The notes below the pieces were generated by a model. It was not told the DNA's origin. It searched no databases and saw nothing but the letters and a program-made list of their open reading frames with translations. From Hippophae tibetana (Eukaryota; Streptophyta; Magnoliopsida; Rosales; Elaeagnaceae), in assembly GCA_037013495.1 (NCBI GenBank), contig CM072812.1:79998340-80062339 (forward strand): a stretch of 64,000 nucleotides of DNA, read 5' to 3'. Position 1 is the stretch's first letter. The number at the start of each line of letters is the position of its first letter. Both the position numbers and the translations under genes were made by a program. Positions 1 through 15,000 of the stretch are shown here, in pieces.

Positions 1-3000
1 TTCGTAACACCTTGTTCAGAGATCAAGTTTTTGATATTATGGTATCTGCTTTGAAGGATTTGGCCAACAAGGTACTGGATTAAACAAATTGTACTTGCTT
101 TTGGAAAGCTGTTTCAATAGTCATGACAATAGGCCATGCTATGCCATGTTCAGATTTTTCATATGTTTTTTCTATTTTGTGTCCGTATACTATAAACAGT
201 AAAGCTGTTTTTTTTTCTCATTTTCCTAATCTGTAAAAGGCAGTTGCTTGTTTCAGGCATTTGGTCTCATTCATTGTCTACACCTTTTTTTTCTAAGAAT
301 AATAGCTTGTCTACATTTGTTAACTGCTGCATGTTTTCTTTCTTTCTTTCTTTCCCCCTCTTGGTATCCAAGGATTGGCGAGAAAAATTTCTAACACTTG
401 CTATATTATATTATTTTGTAATTTCTCTTATTACAATTTTACATCTATTGCCAGTTCCGGCTTTCATCCCTTCATATCACCTTCCCTTCTGAGAACGAGT
501 GGCACAAATTGAGTGAAAAAGGTTTTCTACAGAGGATTGGAATGCAATATCATTGGAAAAATCGTAATTATAAAAGGTGAACAGTGTGATCAATTTCTCA
601 ATATTATCATTTTGTTTCATAAAATTATAGTGCAGTATCCTTGGTTTGTGCTTTCATAATAATGTCATCAATGTCATCTTTGGCATACATGGAACTTGCA
701 AGGTGTACTTATTGTTGTGCACGGAAACAATAAATAGTCGTATATTAATATATCAAAGCGATAAAAAGAAACACATAATATTTACATGATTCGGCAATTC
801 GTCTAGGTCCACGGGAGACAGCATATATTATTGAACTGAGTAGAAAATATACAGAATACAGATACAGATTTCCTCACTAATAATATCTCTCAAGTGTTTC
901 TCCAAACTCACAGAAAATTTTCAAACTTACTAAGTATTTTCTCTCTTTGAGTTTGCTTATACTCTCTCTGATTTTTTTTTGCCCTGTTCTTCAATGCATG
1001 AACTCCTCCATATTTGTAGATGAAGCAAGACTCTCTTTCTCTAAATTGTGTCATAATTTAAGCCTTAAATTAGGCTACTAATTTCCTTAAATCATGTCAC
1101 AAATTAGGCCACTAATTTGTTACTTTTAGAGTCAATATTCAACAATCTCCACCTTGGTGAATAAGTTCATAACGTTGCCTCCAAATGCGCCCTAAGCGCT
1201 CTAAGCTCGAGAGATATTGATCAAGTTCAAGCAGTGTTGAAATTTGATCCCTGTAACCACCTTTGTAAGCATATCTGTAGGGTTATCTACAGTTTTGACT
1301 TTCTGGAGTATAACATTCCCTTCATCGACGATTTTCCGAACAAAATGAAATCGAACATCGATGTGCTTGGTGCGACCATGATGAACTTGGTTCTTTGCCA
1401 AACAAATAGCACTCTGGCTGTCGTAGAAACCTCCACGTTCTTCTGAACAATACCCAAATCCTTGGTCAACCCGAGAAGCCATATAGCCTCTTTGAATGCT
1501 TCTGTTACAGCCATATACTTTGCCTTTCTAGTAGACAAAGCTACAGTTGACTGCAATGTTGATCTCCAACAAACTGGTCCTCTTGCCATTGTAAACACAT
1601 AACGAGTTGTAGATCGACGTTTATCCAGATCTCCAACATAGTCAGAATCCATATATCTGACTAGCTGCTTGCCTTCAGTCTTGTCTCTTTCAAACTTCAA
1701 ACCAATATCCACAGTACCATAGATGTACCGTAGAATCCACTTCACTGCTTACCAGGATTGTGCATGTAGCGACTCACCATACTAACAACATGGGAAATAT
1801 CAGGTCTGGTGCATACCATAGCATACATTTACAATTTTTTTCTTATTTTTGCCTTGGTTTTCAATGCATAAACTCTTTCATATTTATAGATGAAGTAAGA
1901 CTCACTGTTCCTAAATTGTGCCATAATTTAAGCCTTAAATTAAGCCATTAATTTCTTTAAATTAAGCCACTAATTTTCTTAAATCATACCACAAATTAGG
2001 CTACTAATTTTCCTAAATTAAGCCACTAATTTTCCTAAATTAAGTACTTTTAGAGATAATATTCAACACTTAGCTGTTTATAGAGCTGATTTTCATTCTC
2101 TCAATTATGAATTTATTTTAATTTTTTCCTTTTTCTAATATTTTCTCTTTTACGACTTTTTTTATTTTGCTTTTAAAAATAATTTTCTAATGTTTCTGTG
2201 CTACAATCTTCGGCGTGAGCTTTTTTTGGTTTCTTCCTCTCTTTTTTTTGCATCTAATACCTTCAATCCTTCAGTTCTTGCAGGTTCGGTGTTGTGAAAT
2301 TGAAATAGAATATTTAAAGGAAAATGTTTTCCACGAAAGAAGCTCTTTTCTTTCTCATACCCCTTTCTCAGATCCCTCTTCCCCTATTCACTTTAGGACC
2401 TCAAATTAATGTCACATGCCTTTTTGTTGCATACTTTCTTTGCTTGGTTAGTGTTTTGTAAGGAAATTCCTTATAATGTTTTACTCTGCTATTATTTATG
2501 TAGTTTTGATGACTTTTTGATGGACATGAAGCAAAGCAAAAGGAAAAGTATTCGCCAAGAGCGCAAAAAGGTTGGTGTTTTAAATCTTGAATTTATGCTT
2601 CCTATTATGAGTTTTTTATCGCATTCAGATGGAGTTTTCATTGATTTCAATAAAAGTGGTTTTGTAATGGAGTAATGTGTTTGGCAAAAAAAATGTGAAA
2701 AATACTCTTTTGTCCATGGAAGCACCTATGAATGTTTGGGAAAAAATCTTTTTAAGTGTTTTCAATTGTTAAAATTATTAACACCACTATTAATGAGTTA
2801 GTACATTTTTTTTAAGAGCAAAGTTAAAGAGAGAAAGATTGAAATTAGTACAAATTTAAGTGGCATGAGTGGGTCCTATTTTTTTATTTTAGAAGAAGTG
2901 TTTCTTTGAAAAGCAAGGGGACTTGCTTTTCAGTAAAGTACTTTTGCTGCAAGAATAGGTCCGCAACTTTGAAAGTGATTTTATTTTTCATGTCAAACAC

Positions 3001-6000
3001 ATTATAAAGTGTTTTGTTCTCTATAAGCACTTTTAAATGGTGCATTTAAACGCACACTTAATGTACTTATGAGAAAGGATTTCTTTACTTGAAATTATGT
3101 CAAAGTTTTAAAACCTTGAATAGGTTTTCTTTCATGGAAAAACCAAAGGAGCAGTTTTCCTTCATTTTTGATCAAATTTATATTAAAACTAGACACATGT
3201 TAAAAAATGAAGCTTATTTGAACATATGTTCAAGAATAGTATCCATGGTGCAAAACTTTTCACCGAGATATAGCATGGTTTGTCGATACTTTAGTGGTCG
3301 TCTGCTGCCATAATTGCAGGAGTTCTGACGACCTTATGCTTTTGAATGCATGTACAAAAAAAAAATATTGAAGAAATGTTCAAAAGTAGTGGAATGTCAA
3401 ATATGAAGCACTCTTTGAAAGAGGTCATCTCATGCAATATTCCTAAAATAATTGTTGTTTTGTTTAATTGTGGTGATGTAAAAAAAGATTTATTGTGGAA
3501 TCATTGAAGCTTATTTTTGAGGTAAGTTTGGCCATGTTTTTTAATTTTTTTGAAAGGTAATCTTTACTAGATCCAAATAATTTCATTGAAACAGTAAAAA
3601 TAAGAAAACCCAAAATAATAAACTAGTGAAAAATTACTGGTTATATGCATGTAATGCTAAGAAAATTAGGATTTTGGCAATGATCTATAAATTTCTTATT
3701 TAGTTTGGTTCATGTAGTGATAGAGGGATACTATAACGAGACAGGACACGTGCCCCTTGTAGAAAGAAGAAAAATACATGTAATTAGTTCATAAAATCGT
3801 AGTTTTGTTCCCTTTATATATCGTGTGTGCGGATTTTACAAATATGAATTCTTTCAACCAATTTATAACAACTCAGGGATTTGGGAACATGTTCAAATTA
3901 GCCGGCCAAGGTTTTTCATACGTTGTTAAACCATTCTTGTATTTCTAATCAAGAAGAGAGTGTTTAGTAGTCTAAGGCTAGAGTCAGTTAGTTAACTCAG
4001 TTTGTCACCAAGTCTGGTAGTCCATTAAGAGTCCATGTGACCAAGCTTTTAAGAGCTGTTACTACATGTCTATTAAACCTAATATCAGCGAAATGAAGAT
4101 TAAGCTTTCTTGGCATACTCTCTCTTCCTCTCATTTTCTTCTCTCTATGTTTAGTCATTTTCAGTTTTCAAGTATATTATATGTTTAAAACAATTATTTT
4201 TTCCTAGTATCATGCATAGGAGATTAAGCACCCTATAGAACATTTGGCTTGTTATTTTTGCCTTTGTTAAGACCCAAAAAGCATAAAAGAGGATAGTTAG
4301 TTTATCTTCTAACAACTTGAACTTTTAAGAAAATTGGTCGCTAACTCTTCTCTAATGCAGTAATAGAGTTAGAGGTCACGTGTTCGAACCTCAGTAATAC
4401 CAAGTGTTGAATTGCAAACTTTTGACTACATGTGTTCAAGTAAAATGTATTGCTACACATTTTGCACCCGCTAAGTAGTTAACGTAATAAAGATGTGATC
4501 ATTGAGAAACAAGTTATGCTTCATTTCATTCAATTCTTTATAGTTACTTATATGGTGCCCCTCTAACAAAAAATCTTGGCTATCATTGGGTGCATCCATG
4601 TATTTGCCAACTGGTATATCTCCCAATTTATACGTATATAGGTCATTGTTGCACTATTAAATTATTTTGTTGAACAATCTCGAAAAATCATCTCAACATT
4701 GAATTAACCCTATCAAACAAATTTACTTATTTTTATCATGCCTTGTTAATTTTCGTTATTTTAGGGATCAAATTTCAAAACCTTTTAGCACTAACAACAT
4801 TGAATACAAAAATCTAATGGTTTCAATATTTTGTCAAGATTATACAACCCATACAACATGTTAATTAATTTTATATGATATGTCTAAGCCCATTAGTCTA
4901 AAAGCTTTTGAGATAATTAATTTTTTTTCTATTTTCTATTTGCACTATTCTCTCTTGGGGGAGTTTTGTTGCTATTTGTAGTTTCTTATGAATACACCGA
5001 TATGAAATTTGTGAATACACCGATATGAAATTTGTGAATACTAATTTTTCCAAATTCAAAATGTAAGCCTTTGACTTATTCATTTTTTTGTCTTTGCTAG
5101 ATAATGACTGAGTTATATCAACGTTTTAGTCATTTTATCTCTGCCCTTTCAGTAAAGTTGCATCCTTCCTTCGACCCCACACCCGAGGGGATCTAACCTA
5201 ATAGATGAACAAAATAAAAGAATATGCCTTCTTCAACCTTTAGCAATTAGATATAGAATTTTTAATCCTGTTCCTTCTATTGGGTTTTTTGCTATATCTG
5301 TTGGAGTTTGGTTGTATTTTATAAACATATGGTGATAAGTTTACTAATGAACTTTCCTTGTGTAGGTTTTGCAACAGAACTTGACGATGAAAAGGCTTCA
5401 GGGTTATGAAATAAAGGTAGTCTGTTCAATTTCGTACATTGACTAGACATCTTATGTCAAAGTGTAATCACAAACTTAGTTCGGATGCTCATTCACTTTT
5501 ATGCATATCATGGGATTGGCTTGTAGTTCAGATGATATAACTTCCCACCACTTACCATAATAGACCCAAGTTCGAATCTCACCCATATATGGTTTCCTTT
5601 ATTTAAAAAAAATATGTATGGTATTTTAGAATGCATTATATTTTGTTAACTATACGATGACTATAAGGCATTAATGCAGAGTGTGAACTTGTTTTCTTAG
5701 CAAAATTATAATAATGATTATTGTTTGGCAGGATAGGCATTGGGATTCCTTTTACAAGTTCTATCGAAATACCACTGATAACAAGTTTGGTCCCTATGAC
5801 AAGACTCTTTTGTAAAAGACCTATTTTTTGCTTCAATTGGATCTCTATCAAGCATAATTAATGTATCTTCTACATTTTTTCTATTTGCCTCCAGATGGGG
5901 TAGTCCTTACCTAACTCAAAATTTCTTTCACAACATGGCATCAAAGATGGGAGATCAAGTACTTCTTGTTGTTGCTGAACAAGGGGATGAACTTGTTGCT

Positions 6001-9000
6001 GGAGCTCTCAATCTTATAGGGGGAGATACCTTATTTGGACGTCTTTGGGGATGCCATCCACAAAAATATTACCCAAATTTGCATTTTGAAGCATGTTATT
6101 ACCAGGTAAGAATATGACGATTTCAATTTAGGGACTTACTCCATGATTAAAAAATATAACAAAAATAGAGAGAGGGAAGGAAGGGGAGGATGACGACTGA
6201 AGATTAAAATGAAACTTAGAACAAATTGTTCTTTGTATTTTTTGAAGATATATGTACATGGTTTAGTCACTAATTTATATTAGAAACTTTAGGAATAAAA
6301 AAGGAAACTAAATATCTTAATTTATGAAAATAATATCACAATTAAATTCCCAATATTTTCATAATTATTGATTCCTAAATAGTCCAATTTCCATTATTGT
6401 AAATGATATAACTCCTAAGAATCAATGTTGTAAATACTAAGAATAAGGTGATGTTTTGCAATCATTCCAACAGTTTAAGACTCAAGTTAAACTTCAACTG
6501 AGACACAATAAAAATTCTAAAAAGTAATTGGAGTGGTGAGTTTCAAGGACTCACTTCCACAGTAGCTTCATAGGGCATTATCCACCACAACTTATGCCCT
6601 TCATAGGGCATTATCCACCACAACTTATGCCCTCATGCACAAGAATAAAGTGGCCTTGCTGAGAGAAAACACATGCACATTAATAAGTTGGGAATGACTA
6701 TGCTCCATCACTCATTTGTACCTAATGAGTACTAGGATGAGGCTTTTTTTACAAGCATACATCATCAATCGTTTGTAGACCCATGCTAGAAGATAAATCA
6801 CCTTTTAAGGTTTTCTTTTTAAAAAAAAACCTAGACTACTCTATGTTTTGAGTTTTTGGGTGTCTTTGTTTCCCATGTGTCAGACCTTACAATGCGCATA
6901 AGCTAGTTCCTAAATCTATTTCTTATACCTTCTTAGGGTATAGGCACGGACATAAAAGCTATAAATGTCTCACTAATGAAGGCAGACTCTACATTAGTCG
7001 AGATGCGATCTTTTATGAGTCACAATTTCTCAAACCAACATCAATCTCATACTTCTTCACTTCATGCTTTTCCTTAACATACAGTTTTACATACAGTTCA
7101 TTTCCAAAACTTTTGTAATGTTTCTGTACCTCCAATCACTATCAAGAATACCCTTTCTTCTGTCTCACCTTCTGTGGATACACAATCAACTCACAGTATG
7201 TCACATGTTGCTCACATCACAATGCCAATTTCAATCATTGCTTCAACTACTTAGCTTATATCTCAGTTTTCTAACATTTACAACTTACTCCATAGTTTCA
7301 ATCTTATGTCCCATATTTAACACCATTAGCACAGAGTTCTTTATCTGATACTCGGCCTATCACTACCATTAATTCCCATTCCATGGTCATACACTCCAAA
7401 TATGGTATTCATAAGCTAAAACTCTATCTGACTATATAAGCAGATTGCTCTCCTAATGAGCCTACCTCTATCAAACTAGCCTTACATGATCCACTGCGGA
7501 AAGCCTCAATGCATGTTGAACTTGATGTTCTTTGAAGAATCATACTTGGACTTTGGTCCTTGCTCCACTAGATAGGAAAATAGTAGGTACAGATGGAATT
7601 TTAAGTCAAAAGGTTGCCTAATGGAACCCTAGACAAGAGGAAATCAAGGGTAGTGGTCAAAGAATATTGACCAAAGGCTTGGTTTTGACTTTACACAAAC
7701 TTTTAGACTAGTTGTTAAGCAAGTCACAATCAAAGTGGTGTTAACCATTGCACTCATTAAAGGTTGGACTATGCATTAGCTAGATATCAATAATGTATTT
7801 TTGAATGGTGCATTAAATGAAGAGTATGCGACAACCATATGATTTTGAACAACCCTAACTTTCCTCAATATATTGAAAGTTGAATAAAATAATTTATGGC
7901 CTAAAGCAGGCCTCTCGAGCCTGGTTTGATACTCATGCTAATGCCTTGTTGACATGCAATTTGTTAAGTTAACAACTGACAATTCTCTAGTGTACCTCCC
8001 AACCTACATTCTACTTGCTTGTTTACATTGATAATATTATTATCATTGGAAATGATGATACATAGATAAAAGAACTGGTTTCTACACTTCATATCAAATT
8101 TTCTTGGAAATATTGGGGTCATTTCAACTATTGTTTCAGTTCATAAACTGCCTAGTGGTGATCTTATGCTCACACAAGAGAAATACATTCGTGAGCTATT
8201 ATCAGACTCATATGGATCAAAGCTAAACCTATAGCAACTCCCACAATCACTACTTTCACTCTCTCAACCAGTGTTGAAGATGCTTATGAGTAGGATTGCT
8301 TATGGTAATCCTACTCATTATGGAAGTGTTGTTGGGGGCATTGTAGTATATCATTGTCATTAGGCTTGATCTCTCCTGTATTGTTAATAAGGTTGTCAGT
8401 TCATGTCACACCCTTTAGTTCCTCACTGGCTTGCTGTCAAGCATATTTTGAAATACTCATATGGCACTCCAACTCATGGATTGGTGTTCCGACCCTCTTC
8501 TCAATTTCACCTTCATGGTATTGTTGATGTAGATTGGGGTTAGATCCTGATAATTGGAGATCTACATCTAACGGTGTTGTTTATTTTGGCTCTAATCCTA
8601 TCACTTAGTTATCTAGGAAGGCCACAAACCACGATGAACTCAGGGCCTAGCTCTGATACTATGTAAAACTCATAATTCACTCTTATATTTTCATTCAAAG
8701 ACACTACCTATTTATATACAAAGTTAGAGACAATCTTAGGTGACATACACCTAATACACAACTAATATATTCACCTAGTGTTAGACACCTAATACGTAAA
8801 ACTCAGAATTCATTCTTATATTTTCATTCAAAGACACTACCTATTTATATACAAAGTTAGAGACAATCTTAGGTGACATACACCTAATACACAACTAATA
8901 TATTCACCTAGTGTTAGACACCTAATACGTAAAACTCAGAATTCACTCTTATATTTTCATTCAAAGACACTACCTATTTATATACAAAGTTAGAGACAAT

Positions 9001-12000
9001 CTTAGGTGACATACACCTAATACATAACTAAGACACCTAATACACAACTAATATATTCACCTAGTGTTAGACACCTAATACACACACAACTAATCATCTT
9101 TAACACTCCCCCTCAAGTTGGAGCATAGATATTAATCATGCCCAACTTGTTACAAAGATAATCAACCTGAACCTCACTTAAAGCTTTCGTGAAGATATCT
9201 TCTAGTTGTTCTCCAGTCTTCATATATCTTGTAGAAATCAAACTTTGCTGAATTTTTTCGCGAACAAAATGACAATCAATTTCAATGTGTTTAGTTCGCT
9301 CATGAAACACAGGATTAGAAGCAATATGAAGAGCAACTTGGTTATCACACCACAATTTCGCTGGTACTGAAGTTTTAAGACCTACTTCATCCAAGAGCTG
9401 ATATATCCATATTATCTCAGACGTAGATTGTGTCATAGCCCTATATTCTGACTCTACACTCGATCGTGACACAACATTATGCTTCTTACTTTTCCATGAG
9501 ACCAAATTTCCTCCAATGAAAATACAATAGCCTAATGTGGATCTTCTATCCACTTTGGAACCTGCCCAATCTGCATATGAAAAACATTCAATATAAGTGT
9601 GTCCATGATTTGCATACAAGATACCACATCTAGGTGCTCCTTTCAAGTAACACAAAATTTGCTCTAACGCTGCCCAATGATGAACTGTTGGGGATGGCAT
9701 AAATTGGCTAACAACACTGACTGAATATGCAATATCTGGACGAGTCACGGTAAAGTAATTCAGCTTTCCAACCACCCTTTGATATTTCTCAGAATCTTTA
9801 AAGAGTTCTCCATCTCTTGTAAGGTGGATGTTCGGAGTCATTGGAGCACTACAAGATTTTGCTCCTAATTTTCCTGTCTCAGTTAATAAGTCCAGGACAT
9901 ATTTTCTCTAAGATAGAAAGATACATTTTTTACTCCCTGTGACTTCAACACCCAAGAAATACTTTAGCATCCCCAAATCCTTCGTGTGAAACTGAGTATG
10001 TAGGAAAGACTTAAGAGATGAAATTCTCGTAGTATCACTTCCAGTAATAACAATGTCATCTACATACACAACTAAAAGAATGATACCAACTTTTGATTGT
10101 TTGTAGAACACAGAATGGTCAGATTTGTTTTTCATCATACCAAACGTTTCTATAGCTTGACTAAATTTTCCAAACCAAGCACGAGGACTCTGTTTCAAAC
10201 CATACAAAGATTTGCGGAGACGAAAAATTTGCCTAGACTCCCCCTGAGCAACAAAACTAGGAGGTTGCTCCATAAACACCTCCGCTTGAAGATCACCATG
10301 AAGAAAATCATTCTTGATATCTAGTTGATGCAAAGGCCAATGGTGAGTAGTTGCCATAGAAATAAACAACTGAACAGATGTCAATTTAGCAACAGGAGAG
10401 AAAGTGTGAGAATAATCTACTCCATAGGTTTGAGCATATCCCTTAGCAACAAGACGGGCCTTTAATCGAGCAACTGACTCATCTGGATTTACCTTAACTG
10501 TGAACACCCATTTGCATCTGATAGCCCGTTCCCCCGAAGGTAAATCAACTAAGTCCCAAGTACCATTGTCATCCAAGGCATTCATTTCCTCGATCATTGC
10601 ATGATGCCAATCAGGATGAGATATGGCTTCATGAACAGTTTTAGGGATAGAAATAGAATTAAGAGAGGCAATAAAAGAGCAAGAGGAAGACGACAAACAA
10701 TTATACGAAACAAAAGAAGAAATAGGATAAGTACATTGACGTTTACCTTTGTGTAATGCAATAGGAAGATCATCATTCAGGATTGGATCTGATGACGAAG
10801 GAGCAGGTACAGGACATGAATAAGAAGGTCTATGTCTGGAGTAGACTTGAGTTATAAGAGGCCTAACAGGAACTGGATCAGAGACAGGTTCAGATGATGT
10901 GATAGAATAGACTAACAAATCGCCATCCTCCCCCTGACCTGCAGGAGGAGGAGAAGACGAAAAATAGGGTGTGTCTTCCATGAAGGTAACATCAATTGAG
11001 ACAAGATATTTGTTAAGACTAGGACAATAACATCTATAACCTTTTTGGAGACGAGAATAACTAAGGAAGATACACTTCAAAGACTTGGGATCTAATTTAG
11101 TAACATGCAGACGAACATCCCGAACAAAACAAGTGCTACCGAATATCCTAGGGTCAACCAAAAATAGTGACTTATTAGGAAACAAAATTTTGTAAGGAAT
11201 CTCACCATGAAAAAACAGATGAGGGCATGCGATTAATAAGAAAACATGTTGTTGAAACTACATCGGCCCAAAAAGGTTTAGAAACATTCATTTGAAATAA
11301 TAAGGCACGTGCAGTTTCGAGAAGATGTCTGTTCTTACGTTCAGCCACTCTATTTTGAGATGGAGTATCAACACACGAAGTTTCATGAAGCATGTCATTT
11401 TGAGCCATATAAGATTGAAACAAAGCTGATGTATATTCTTTGGTATTATCACTTTGCAAAGTACGAATTGAAACATTAAATTGAGTTTTAATCTCAACAC
11501 AAAATGCGCAAAAAATAGAAAACAATTCAGAACGACTCTTCATTAAATATAACTAAGTTACACGAGAATAATCATCCACAAAAATAACAAAATACTTAAA
11601 TCCAGGTTTAGACAGAATAAGACAAGGACCTCAAACATCAAAATGAACTAATTCAAAAGGAATACTAGCATGTTTATTAACTCTTGGATTTGAACTAAAA
11701 CGATGATGTTTTGCAAATTAACAAGACTCACAATCTAATGAAGACACCTTACTAAACTGAGGACAAAGTTTCTTCAGTAAAGGAAGAGATGGATGACCCA
11801 GTCTACAATGTGCCTCGAAGGGAGAGGTTACACTAGAGCAAGCAATAGATTTCGGTATTGGTGTATCAAGAATATAGAGGCCTCCAGACTCATGTCCTTT
11901 ACCAATAGTCTTCTTCGTCATAAGATCCTGAAATAAGCAACGATTAGGAAAAAATGAGATGTAACAGTTAAGATTGCGAGTAATTGTGTCAGACCCAAGA

Positions 12001-15000
12001 ACACGAGATGGTGACCCATTGGCTAAGGTAACAGTAAAGGTAGAAGTGTGTGACTGAAGAGTAGAAAAGAGACTAGAATTACCTGTCATATGATCTGTGG
12101 CACCAGAATCAATAACCTATTTGGAAGATGAGGAAATGAGACACGCATTTGATTTACCTGAATCAGCAATAGTAGTGACAGAAGGTGATGAAGACCTTAG
12201 TGATTCTTGATACTGTGAGAACTTGGTAAATTTATCTGTAGAGATAAGAACCGATTTTTCAGAAGTATCAGAAGTAGATGCAATATGAGCCGAGTGACCT
12301 TTCTGATGCTTGTACTGAAGCTTTCTATAATCATGTTTCGTATGTCCTGGTTTGTGATAATAGTGACATACAATACCTCCTAGGTCCTGTGATCGAGTTT
12401 CAAACTCGTGCGAGCTGCCTCCTTTGTTTCTGTTCATATAAGTTGACCGTCCATGCTCATAATTATTACTTCGGCTGACCAAAGCACCATTTAATTGAGC
12501 AGGTGAAGGTGGAGTGCCTTCTGTACGAAGTACTCGACTAAACACCTCTTATAAAGAGGAGATCTCAGAACCAGAAAGAACTTGGGACTTAGCAGTCTCA
12601 AAAGTAGAAAGAAGACCGGCAAGAAAACTCATGACCGCCTTTTAATCAGGGCTAAAAGGCATCAAATTATTGAGCTCTTCCTTTTAAATTCCATAAAATA
12701 ATTTGTGAGTGATTGATCTTGTTTGTCTGCCTGGTAAAATGCTTTGCATACCTCATATATGCGAGAAAGATTTCCTTTACCAGAATATAAGAAATCCAAA
12801 TAATCCATCAATTTCTTAACGAATTCACAATGATTGATCAAGTCAATTACATTGCTTTCAATAGAATTTTGAATCTGCAGAAATAAGCGAGCATCTTCTC
12901 TAAGCCATGTCTGCTTTGAATCATTTTTAGGAGGATCATTAGTCAAATGAGTATCTTTGTCGATACTTCTCAAATAAATTCGAATGGTCTTGCTCCAAGC
13001 CAAATAATTCGAGCCATTGAGCTTATGGTCCGTGATTTTAGACATCACAGGCACCATATCCGTTACAACATTAGATTTTTTTTCAGCCATAACTCTTACA
13101 AACGACAAGACAGCGAGCAAACGAACACAAAATCCAACAACAGTAGCGACCAAACACGTAGCGAACAAGAACACAAAATTGGAAGAACCCAAACCTGAAC
13201 AATCACAAGCGATGAGTGCCAAACCATCACAGATGACGCAGGGGAACAACGGAGAGCGACACGAGGTCGATCGGAGAAGAATTCTGCAGGGACCCGCTGT
13301 CACGCGCCGGCGCGTGGAAAGATGACAGAAAGTCGCGGTGGCGCGTGTGGCTCACTCGCGGCTCGTCTGGTGACCGGACTTCGGGGTTTGGCCGGTCGGC
13401 GGCTGGTCTTCCTCCCTGTGTCGACGGTGAGACGCATGGAAAGTTGACAAAAAGTCACGATGGCGCGTGTGGCTCACTCGCGGCTCGTCTGGTGACCGGA
13501 CTTCGGGGTTTGGTTGGTCGGCGGCTAGTCTTCCTCCCTGTGCCGGCGGTGAGAAAAATGTGCACTCCAAAAGAGTGTTTTGAGTTGGAACTCAAAAATG
13601 TACCAAATCCTAATTTGTATTTACCCAAAATCAACCTCTAATTTGAACGGAAAAAAAAATTCCCAAATTTTGTAACCCAAATGCTTTGATACCATGTTAT
13701 ATAAATCCAAGGCCTAACTCAACCCAATAAGATCTCATTGAGTTAAGAGTTGCCCACACTTATAAATTGCACTACAGTCGAACGTTTAGTCTAGTCGATG
13801 TGGGACAATATAATCCTTCAACATACATCAACGAAAATTCTTTCATGAACTTAGCTTATGTTCTTCGTCCTCTGATACATTGAATCACCTTATTTGAAAT
13901 TACACCATCAAGAACATGATTTCTAAAAATAATGAAGACATCTCGAACATCAATTTTTTCTTACAAATAAACCCATCAAATCAGGGTATGATCATCGATA
14001 AATGTAACAAACTATTTACTATGAGTACGATTAAGAATATGAGATGGATCCCATAAATCACCATAAATTAATGTAAAGGGCTTAGAAGGTTTATATTGAG
14101 ATTTTGAAAAAGAGGTACATTGATGCTTAGTAAACTCACAAATTTCACACTAAAAATTAAATATTTGATTATTTATAAATATAAATTGTGTATAAATATT
14201 AAGAGGGATTAAAACTTAAAAGTTTTTTTTCTGTATATCTAAACATGTTTTGTACATCAAATAGTTACATTATTTATAAGAAAACTGTGTCTAGAAAATA
14301 AGGAAAGAAAATCTCATAATTATGATTGAAAATATTCAAAAAAGAAAAACTCCTTATAAGGTAAGAATTAGTCTAATAAAGTCTAATCTTTTAATATAAT
14401 CAAATCAAATAAAGTGAAATGCATTTCTATTTGAGATTTCAACACCCCTTCATGTTGAATCATAAATATTAATCATATCCAACTTACGAATGAAATCATT
14501 GAAATTTGACATAAGAAGCCTTTTGGTGAAGATATCAGCGATTTGCTCTTTTATTGGGACATAAGTCATGCAATCAGCTTACGAATGAAATCATCTCCAC
14601 ATGTTTAGTTTTGTCGTGCTGCACAAAATTAAGGGAAATACTGATGATTGCCTTGTAATCACTATAAAGTTCGATATCATAGAATTTCGTAAACTGATTC
14701 AATATGAGCTTCTGTTGGGAAATGCATTTGTTGACTCACCATACTAACTACAAATGCAATGTAAGATATAGTGTGAGATATATATATCAGCTTTCCTACC
14801 AATCTTTGTTACCTATCCTTGTTCAATGACTTTCCCAACTCGTCTAATTTTTTCCCAACCTCGATTGGAATCACTTGGTTTACACCCAAGCATTTCACTC
14901 TCTGTGAGAAGATCAAGAACATACTTTCCTTGAGAGACACTTATTCCTCTTCTTGACCTTGCAATCTTTATTCCTAAGAAGTATAGCTTTTGTCCTAGAT

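Larger units (their letters stand above)
8662..13823 (-). mobile_element. Ty1/copia element with all pol domains recognisable, frames broken
   Basis: On the minus strand the order is PBS (complement of 13682-13693, TGGTATCAAAGC), gag, protease, integrase, RT, RNase H, then the purine tract AACTTGAGGGGGAG (complement of 9106-9119). A 130-bp LTR-like block with TG..CA ends lies at 13694-13823 on the 5' side and the triplicated LTR (8662-9105) on the 3' side. Apart from their first 15-20 bases the two flanking LTRs do not look alike. This suggests replacement or recombination, so the outer boundaries are uncertain. Confidence 0.7.

Noticed and set aside
244-492. Plus-strand 82-codon frame
   Set aside because: It overlaps exon 455-576 of the acyltransferase gene in the wrong frame and is otherwise intron.
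4360-4410. GTGTTCGAACCTCAG, resembling a tRNA T-arm
   Set aside because: No matching acceptor, D or anticodon arms; at most a SINE B box.
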